A DNA stretch of 64,000 bases, taken from NCBI RefSeq assembly GCF_001632365.1, contig NW_024468513.1, forward strand, positions 311,639 to 375,638. Direction: 5' to 3'. This document shows, piece by piece, positions 56,726-64,000 of this stretch; within the stretch, counting starts at the first letter, position 1; every line of letters begins with the position of its first letter. Position numbers and translations under genes: made by a program. Source of the DNA: Laetiporus sulphureus 93-53 (taxonomy: Eukaryota > Basidiomycota > Agaricomycetes > Polyporales > Laetiporaceae). The notes under the pieces were generated by a model. The model made no database searches. It saw nothing but the letters and a program-made list of their open reading frames with translations, and was not told the origin of the DNA.

Positions 56726-58661
56726 ATGTCTCAACGCTCACTTATTTCTCGGGTCCTCTCTTCCAGCTCCGCGATCGCCTCCAAACAGTGTACTGCAGCA
56801 CTGTCTTCCCGTCCCTCGCCGATCAACGCAACTAGAAATTCTCAGCAGCGCAGAAGCATGGCGTCCGTTTCAACTCCCTCCGAACTTGTTCAGTATGGGC
56901 AGAAGTATGTCACGAAGGGTCTAGGACACGGCTTAGATGCTGTCGTGACGAAGGGTTCGGGCTCGTATGTAACCCTGGAGAATGGCCAGGAAATGCTCGA
57001 CTTTACAAGCGGCATTGGGGTAACAAATCTCGGTATGCGTCGTCGTTCCTCACGAATCGTGCGAAATTTCTGACAGCTATATGCGGTCTGTTCTGATAGG
57101 CCACTCTCATCCGAAGGTCAGCAAAGCAGCCGCTGAACAGTGCATGAATATAGTTCACGTGCAGGTGTGTAAGCCTACTGCTATGTCCAGTCGCTATATG
57201 CGGTCTCTTTGTTGCTTATTTCTTATGCTTGACTGACTCTATCAATGTAACAGTGTAGCATCGCCTGGCATGCTCCATACATCGAACTCATCAAAAGGCT
57301 TGTACCATTGATGCCGGATCCCTCGCTTGATTCATTCTTCCTATGGAATTCCGGCTCCGAAGCTATCGAGGCTGCAATCAAAATTGCGCGAACGGCTACC
57401 GGTCGTCAGAATATTATTGCTATGCAGGGTTAGTCCCGAAATATGGTCGCCTTGAATCTGACCGCTCAACTTGTCGATTGTACAGGCGGGTACCATGGGC
57501 GCACATTTGGCGCGATGGCTGTGACAAAGAGCAAGACGGTTTACAGTGAAGGAGTCCTTCCTCTTATGGTGAGCGTAGTTCTCACTTGTCATCAATGAGA
57601 CACAGCTTACTCGTCCCCCCACCCTCATCCCCCCTCTCCCAGCCCGGCGTATTTACGCTCCCCTATCCCTTCTGGCATCAATGCGGCCGACCGTCCTCTA
57701 CCTCCGCCAGCGAGCTCTCTGCACATTGTCTCGAGCAGCTGCACCTCCTGCTCGTGCAGCAGAGCGCGCCGCGCGACACCGCTGCGATCCTCATCGAGCC
57801 GGTCCTGGGCGAGGGTGGATACGTGCCTGCGCCGCCCGAATTCCTGCGCGGCCTCCGCGAGGTGTGCGACAGGGAGGGCATCATGCTCATCATCGATGAG
57901 GTGCAGTCAGGGTTTGGACGCACAGGCAAGATGTTTGCGATTGAGCACTCGGGTGTTAGGCCAGATATCATGACTATTGCTAAGGTGAGCGTCTGCGACG
58001 CACCTGGATAGAGGTGTGCTGATGGTGGCCGGATCAGGGCCTTGCGAATGGCTTACCGCTGAGCGGTATAATTGCTCGAAAGGAGCTTACAGACAAGTTG
58101 AAGGTTGGCTCCATGGTAAGTCTATACAAAATCGTGAGCCATGCTATTCTATACTCAGCTGTGTGTGTAGGGTGGAACGTATGCTGGTAATGCAGTCGCA
58201 TGTGCAGCGGCGGTAGCCGTTGCAGATGCCTTCAAGGAGGAGAACGTTTTAGAAAACGTCAACGTCCGGTACGTAGCGAAGCCGCACGTCAATCGATTAC
58301 GACATACTCACCTCACCTGCGCAGCTCCGAGGAACTCTTCGCAGCTTTGAATAGTCTCCGCGCCGACCCAGCCCTCGCGCCTTACATCCTCGATATTCGT
58401 GGTAAGGGCCTCATGGTCGCGATCGAGTTTGCTTCGCCCACTGGCACAGGCGCATACGATCGCTTCACGGTTTCGTCTGCACCGAAGAGCATGGCCAAAC
58501 GTGTGGCGAAGCGCTGCCAGGAGAAGGGCATGCTCATTCTGACTACGAGCGTGTACGAGGTGATCCGATTCATCCCTGCGCTAAATATTTCGAAAGAGGA
58601 CTTGGCGAAGGGCTGCCAGATCTTTAAGGAGGCGGTTGAGGAAGTCGTGAGGGAGGGCTGA
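56726..58661 (+). CDS. Class-III aminotransferase, 4-aminobutyrate aminotransferase type
   Basis: Eight exons (56726-57032, 57100-57164, 57254-57428, 57486-57568, 57643-57984, 58038-58115, 58171-58268, 58325-58661) give 494 residues. Residues 1-45 are rich in Ser and Arg with no acids and look like a mitochondrial presequence ([20 protein letters not shown]). Family blocks: [40 protein letters not shown] (cofactor phosphate site), [60 protein letters not shown] (the Asp that pairs with the PLP nitrogen) and [17 protein letters not shown] with the PLP lysine (Lys after Ala). [14 protein letters not shown] closes the large domain. The enzyme would move an amino group from GABA or a related omega-amino acid to 2-oxoglutarate; ornithine-type substrates cannot be excluded. 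The neighbouring glutaminase also feeds glutamate. Confidence 0.9.
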
Positions 58662-59810
58662 CGTGGCGCGGAGCCAAAGAAATGCGAAACGAAGTGTACT
58701 AGAGCGCGTACTTGTAGTAGCTGATAATGAACGAACTTCCCACAGCGTATACACGAGCCATTCTTGATCGATAGCAGCATAGTACCCACTGCAGCATCGT
58801 TGCAAATGCATTCTAAGGTGTGATCTTTGCAACAATGAGGTAGATTTATATCCCAAAGTGTGATCCAAAATAATTAAATCTATGGCAAAAAGTTGTGCTG
58901 AGCGCTAATTGCAGCAGACATCTTCCGTGGGCAGAGAAGACGATTCCTTCAATCTCCGTGGGACTCCCGCTCCGGATATCCTTGTCTGACCTGAAACCAC
59001 GCTGATGACGGCCGGCGGCGCGATAAGGCGCGATGTCAAATTTCATGCTCCTGAATCTACAAAGTTCGTCATATGGCATATAAGTGCTGGCATTGCTTTC
59101 TTCTCGTACTCCCTCAATAGCCCTACCGGTAGTAAACACGCAGTGGCTATGGTTCCGTAGCCTTTGCCAAACTCCAAAGCTTTGGGCCACCCGCCGCTGT
59201 CTGAGGCTGAGCCTGTCTCACGCCGTGGCTATGCAGACGTCAAGGGCCATATCCTGGCACATTTTGAGGTCTCGCATGTGACTGACTATCAATGCATTCC
59301 ATCGATGTGCGTTGCAAGCAAGCATGCAAACTAAGCAAGCGCTGCATGACAGCAATTTTAGTCGCCTGGCCCATAGCGTCTACTTAATCCCACTAAACTC
59401 AATAAGTCGCTAAGTGACACCTTTGCATAGTAGTCGAAGGCTGTGCGATGGGCGGTCAGCCTGTATTAGCCTTTCAGGGCTACCGCGTCCACGGTTGAAC
59501 CTGACACTCTTGACTTCAGTAAGTTCCACTCATATCTGCGGTTGCGCCTATGATGCCAACGTAGTGATCCGGGACTCTTCCTACCAACCCGTCCAGAGCT
59601 TCAAAGGCGATGTAGGGCATACATGCGCTCGAAGGCCCATGACAACTTATCGGTTGACAGCGCTCAGCTGTCGACTTGACTGCTACAATCAAAGTTTCAA
59701 ATCAACGCTACTAGCTCTTACGAGATCCGACATATAATGCGGACAGCCGGTGGAGCCTGATCCCCACATGACCTTCTTGTCTTTGACCTTCACCCATCCC
59801 CTTCGTATTC
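58662..59810. other. Intergenic, no gene seen
   Basis: About 1.15 kb between two plus-strand genes. Frames at 58846-59190 minus, 59084-59281 plus and 59414-59737 plus have no family resemblance. The right end is the glutaminase promoter. Confidence 0.45.
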
Positions 59811-62800
59811 ATGGCGATTATGATACGAGGCGTCCCATACCTTCTCCTCCTTTCTGTTCTCTTTTTAGGGATCTCGACTAAGGGTGTTTCATCTGCTCAA
59901 ACATTTTGGCCCGCGGCTGTTCCATTGGCTGTGCGCTCTCCGTATTTTAGTGCTTGGCAGGCCACCACCAATGGTACCAATGTCACGAATGAATGGCCGA
60001 CATTCTGGGATGTTTCAAACACCACCGTTCGTTCCGTTCTTCTCGTACTATGTGCCAAAAATGCTCACATGGATTTGAAGAACAATATTCTTGGGTGGGC
60101 CGGTCATATCCGTATCGACAACGAAACCTACAGATGGCTGGGAGCTTATGATGGACCTTTAGCAACCAATCTAACGTCCGTTCAAGTCACCCCTACACGT
60201 ACAATCTACTCAGTTCAGGCCGGTCGGATGGATTTAACCATCACGTTTCTTACGCCAATAGAGGTATTTCGCCATCACATGACTATAGGCACCACCTCAC
60301 CGCTCCCCTCGTAGCCGTCGGACTGGGTCCAGCAATCTATCCCATTCTCTTACCTTGTGCTTGAAGCACAGTCAAACGATGGCGAAGTTCACGAAGTACA
60401 GGTGTACTCGGACATCAGCGCAGGTTGGTCACACATCGCAAAGAAGGCGAGATGTTCTCTGCCTCACTGGTACTGTACACTAGAGTGGGCGTCTGGAGAT
60501 CGCTCCGCCCAAGTGAACTGGACTACGACCCTTACTTCCCAAGTCGTCTACCATGCCGTTGAGCTCCAGACGCCATACCCGTTCGACGAGTACGAAGACT
60601 CGGACCAGGCAGAGGATGGAACAGTTTACTATGCTATGGCCACTGTGAGTACCTCATACCGTGGTTAACCTCCATATGAGTTCCGCTTAAAATCGCTCAG
60701 AACTACAACTACTCGTATCAGTCTGGCAACAATGCACCTTGTCGAGACCAATTCATCAATGATGGATACCTAACGAACACATCAAACCTAACTTTCCGTG
60801 GTATCGATGAGTGAATGCATGACATCTCAGAGATTGATGAGTGGTGATCTGACGTGAGATACAGTAATTTTCCCCTGTTTGCCTTTTCCGTGGACCTTGG
60901 AAACATAACGTCCACTCAATCTCCCATCATGTGGTCAGTCGGTTACGTCCGCGATCCTTCGATCGAATACACAACATCCACAGGCGATACCCAGCTCCGC
61001 AGACCTTACTATGTCACTCAGTATTCGACGATCACAGATCTGGTTTGTTCACAGCAATGTGCAGCCCAAGCCTGAATTGACTATGGATATAGATCCAAAC
61101 TTTCGTCTCGAACTTCCCCGATGCACAGAGCAGGGCTGAATCACTGGACAATGAGCTGATGCAGAATGCCTCTTCGATCACGTCACAATACAGCGATCTG
61201 ATATCTCTCGCCGCACGCCAGGCTTTTGGTGCGATCGACATCACGGTGCCAAAGGGAACGGATGGCAATGGGGATATCTCAGATGTGATGATCTTCATGA
61301 AGAATATGGGAACAGACAGGTGGGCGAAAGACTGTTTTCATGAGGAGCATAGGTTGATATGATGGCTCTACATAGACGTGTCAACCCGGTCGAGGTCATG
61401 TACGCTTCTTTTCCAATGTTCCTGTACTTGAATGCGTCTTTCGGTAAAGGCCTACTGGCTCCTCTCCTCGAATACCAGTCCGGCAGTGCGTACAATCTTC
61501 CCCATGCGGCGAGTGATCTTGGTCAGTTTCTGTCTTCTTGCAATGATGAGCGGCAGCTCATTCTGTCAAAGGTCTGAAATATCCCATCGCATCCGGTGAT
61601 GACTCGACAGTCATTGATCAGGGAGTTGAACGTAAGCTTTCGGTTCTTTCGGCTGCATGAAAAGTCCTAAATGGAGAAATCTCAGAGTCTGGAAACATGC
61701 TCATAATGACATTGGCCCATGCGAGAGCTTCTGGAGATGGATCGCTGATCGGCCAATATGTGCGTGATCTGCGTTTTATGAAAGTCGAAGTACTCATTGA
61801 CGCTGCTGTAGTATGACCTGCTGGCAAAGTGGGCCGATTACCTCGTCGAAAACGCATTGATTCCGACCTACCAGTAAGTCATATTCCCCAGTGCCTGCAA
61901 TGCCGTACGTATCCATTCATTCGCACAGGGTTTCCGCGGACGGTGAAGAAATGGCAAACATGACGAACCTCGCAATCAAAGGTATCATCGGGATTCGAGC
62001 GATGGCAGAGATTAGTCAAGCGTATGGGGCCAGCGAAGATGAACAACATTACGCAGTACGTGACCTCGGAGATCAGGACTACCAACGCTAACTTGCCGTT
62101 CAGTCAGTTGCCTCCACTTATGCCAGCGAATGGCATTCCTTGGCGTTGGCCTCAAACCAAGAGAACGTCCTTTTCAGCTATGGAGATGCAAACTCGTGGG
62201 CCTTGATGTACAACTTTTACGCCGACAGCTTGCTGCAAACAGGGCTTATTGATGACACGGCGAGTCTTCACGCTGGACATTCAACCATCGGATACTCATT
62301 ATCGTATACAGCTGCATGCACTTCAGTCCAACTACTACCTGGATCTCTCGAGTACGCGGGCAGGCATAGCCATCCTTGATTCTCGCGAAGTCAGCGTTGA
62401 CGTGTGCTTCTGCAGGTAGCGCCTTTGGATTGCCCATTGACAGCAACTACAATACCACAGGAAATTCAGGTATGGGCGCTTGATATGTCCGTGACGTTGC
62501 TCGACTATTCATGGTACTTCAGGCTGGTTGGCGTTCACTGCTGCCACAGTTTCCGACACGACGGCCCGTGATCGCTTGATCGATATGATCTGGAATCGCG
62601 CGTCGTACAATCTCACTATCGGTGTTTGGCCGTCCGTGTATTCAATCGAGGGGAGCGGGTCGGCCATATCAGGATCTGCACTGTGAGTGCGACATAGCAC
62701 TGGGAAAGATAAACCTCATTTTGCATGTCAGGCCGGCACAAGGTGCTATGTTTGCCTTGTTGGCACTCAAGTGAGTGTTTCACAATTACCGGTATATAAA

Positions 62801-63425
62801 TTGCCTGAGTATTCTTCATAGTATGACAAACAAGGCAATCGAAGTTCCCAATTCTCCAATGCCGACGGTGTCAGAGCCGTCCGTGAATTCCAGGAACATC
62901 GGGGCTATTGTGGGTGGCGTCGTGGGCGGCGTCGTGGGCTTAGCCGCTGTGCTCGTAGCCATATTCTTGTGGCGACGCAGGTCGCGGCGTATGCCGCGGC
63001 TGATTGAGAAGGATCTCATCGTAGAACACCCGGAGCCGGTGCCATTCCCTTATAATGCCACGCCATACGGAATGAACGAGCAGACTGGGATGGAGAGCAC
63101 GGCTGAATCGTTCCCCTTGATACCGTCAAAGTTGCGCGAGCACATGCAATCGGCCTTGCACGGGCAGCAGCATGCCTCCGGGTCGACGTCATTAACTCCT
63201 TCCATTACGAGCACCATGCCGACATCAGGTCAAGAACCACTGGCAACCTCTGAAAACAGCGGCACGGTGCCAGCATCCGGTCAGGAGCCGCCGTCGACCG
63301 TTGTCTCCTCGACATCGCCAAACGAAATGATCAGCCTGCGAGCAGAGGTAGAGAACTTGCGAAGGGTCATGGTGGAGATTCAGACGGACCGTGTCGAGGC
63401 GCCACCGAGCTACGAAGAAAATTAG
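59811..63425 (+). CDS. Membrane-anchored GtaA-type glutaminase
   Basis: The gene starts at 59811 with a signal peptide (MAIMIRGVPYLLLLSVLFLG). More than a dozen exons join in phase to the stop at 63423-63425. Glutaminase-A blocks in order: FWPAAVPLAVRSPYFSAWQA, NNILGWAGHIRIDNETYRWL, PSDWVQQSIPFSYLVLEAQS, DNFPLFAFSVDLGNIT, RRPYYVTQYSTITDL, EVMYASFPMFLYLNASFGKG, LLAPLLEYQSGSAYNLPHAA, DLGLKYPIAS, LAHARASGDGSLIGQYYDLL, KGIIGIRAMAEISQAYGASE, SNQENVLFSYGDANSWALMY and GWLAFTAATVSDTTARDRLI. These are the DUF4964/5127/4965/1793 modules of secreted fungal glutaminase, which frees glutamate from glutamine. Unlike GtaA as I remember it, a membrane span (IGAIVGGVVGGVVGLAAVLV) followed by RRRSRRMPR and a ~150-residue Ser/Thr-rich cytosolic tail ends the protein. 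One intron near 62261 uses GC at its donor. Confidence 0.87.
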
Positions 63426-63791
63426 AGGAGGCTGGCAGGGGTTTGTATAAGTTTTTCTATCGTTCATTGCTGAGAATGGACATCAGCTCTCGTTCTGGTT
63501 TTTTTTGGTAAATACGGGCAGATCGAAGAGGCTTGTTGATTGAACACTATATGTGCGTCGACCAGCATCCATACCAGTGTCCGCGTGAGACTGATAGCAA
63601 CGAGCACCCCGCTATAGGTACTGCAGATGGCCGACTTGCCCCGTCATGAACTTTAGCACGACTCATGGCTCGACACAGTGCTCTCTTAGGTACCGGTACA
63701 ACAGCGACATCGAGTGACAGTCTCGACAAGACATACATATATATAGTAATGGCCTATAAAATCTGTCGTCTGTGACAACGGTCATGCATGC
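63426..63791. other. Convergent 3' flanks, no gene seen
   Basis: The stretch separates the stop of the glutaminase gene from the stop of the partial minus-strand gene. The minus frame 63547-63738 shows no family resemblance. Confidence 0.5.
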
Positions 63792-64000
63792 TTAAGGTTC
63801 TGTGTTCGTCACTACGATCTTCGGACCATCCGCACTGGACGCGGGTACCCGGCCTGTATGCACAGGGTTGTCCCCGTCTTCCTCGTCGCTATCCTCGCCG
63901 ATGCCAAACAGCTCCTCGCCTTCGTTCCAAACGTCGCCCAAGCGAATCGGACCTGCGTCCGCCTTTGAGGTGCTCGCACGACCGTTTTTCGGCGTGCTTC
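63792..64000 (-). CDS. C-terminal end of an unrecognised acidic protein (partial)
   Basis: One minus-strand frame stays open from the window edge to a TAA at 63792-63794. It reads SKADAGPIRLGDVWNEGEEL, FGIGEDSDEEDGDNP and ends PKIVVTNTEP. The acidic DSDEED cluster and lack of hydrophobic segments suggest a disordered C-terminal tail. The start is outside the window and I do not recognise the family. Confidence 0.6.
   Translation of the reverse strand, partial: STPKNGRASTSKADAGPIRLGDVWNEGEELFGIGEDSDEEDGDNPVHTGRVPASSADGPKIVVTNTEP

Noticed and set aside
1..64000. tRNA, rRNA and CRISPR arrays
   Set aside because: No cloverleaf with a GGTTCGANTCC-type B box, no rRNA block and no regular spacer array was found by eye; a tRNAscan run would be decisive.

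Overview
The window looks like a nuclear chromosome segment of an Agaricomycete (mushroom or polypore type basidiomycete). The evidence is many short phase-consistent GT-AG introns of about 45-80 nt, compact genes on both strands, and families typical of that group: a HSP9/12 pair, a ferritin-like Rds1 protein, F-box/LRR paralogues, a fungal RHS/Crinkler-type NTPase protein, a GtaA-type glutaminase and a TM-RING protein. The genus cannot be fixed from sequence alone. Coordinates below come from splice junctions traced by eye; the family names are from memory of the families.

Layout. 0-3 kb: two neighbouring genes with viroplasmin/RNase H1 N-terminal domains. 3.5-6.1 kb: a repeat-bearing membrane protein. 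6.8-8.7 kb: an aldo-keto reductase of the potassium-channel beta type. 8.9-12.6 kb: a broken RHS/Crinkler-like gene between short direct repeats. 13.5-15.0 kb: secreted ferritin-like protein. 15.4-17.8 kb: a segmental duplication holding two HSP9/12 genes. 18.7-20.2 kb: a 1.5-kb CTTGC-type degenerate satellite. 22.1-23.6 kb: TM-RING E3. 25.3-28.9 kb: two tandem F-box-like genes, each with one inactivating lesion. 29-32.9 kb: gene-poor, with structured repeats.

32.9-53.8 kb is a dense, mostly housekeeping block: a mitochondrial membrane protein (Mmc1-like), Tim17, a CDCA7-type zinc-finger protein with WHIM-like motifs, Trm11, a very large AlkB-type 2OG-Fe(II) oxygenase, the delta subunit of m-ATP synthase, a PH/coiled-coil protein and a Bli-3-like flavin-binding protein. 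Three of these products (Tim17, ATP synthase delta, the Mmc1-like protein) act in mitochondria. 56.7-63.4 kb carries a class-III (GABA-type) aminotransferase and a membrane-anchored glutaminase, both nitrogen/glutamate metabolism genes. The window ends in the 3' end of a minus-strand gene.

The most unusual signal is not a protein. Three dispersed copies (18180-18256 minus, 31806-31884 plus, 32536-32659 plus) of a 77-124-nt element share conserved single-stranded segments, closing helices with paired changes and variable-length hairpins at the same two positions. This is the pattern of a structured RNA (ribozyme-like or small retroelement RNA) that I cannot assign to a known family.
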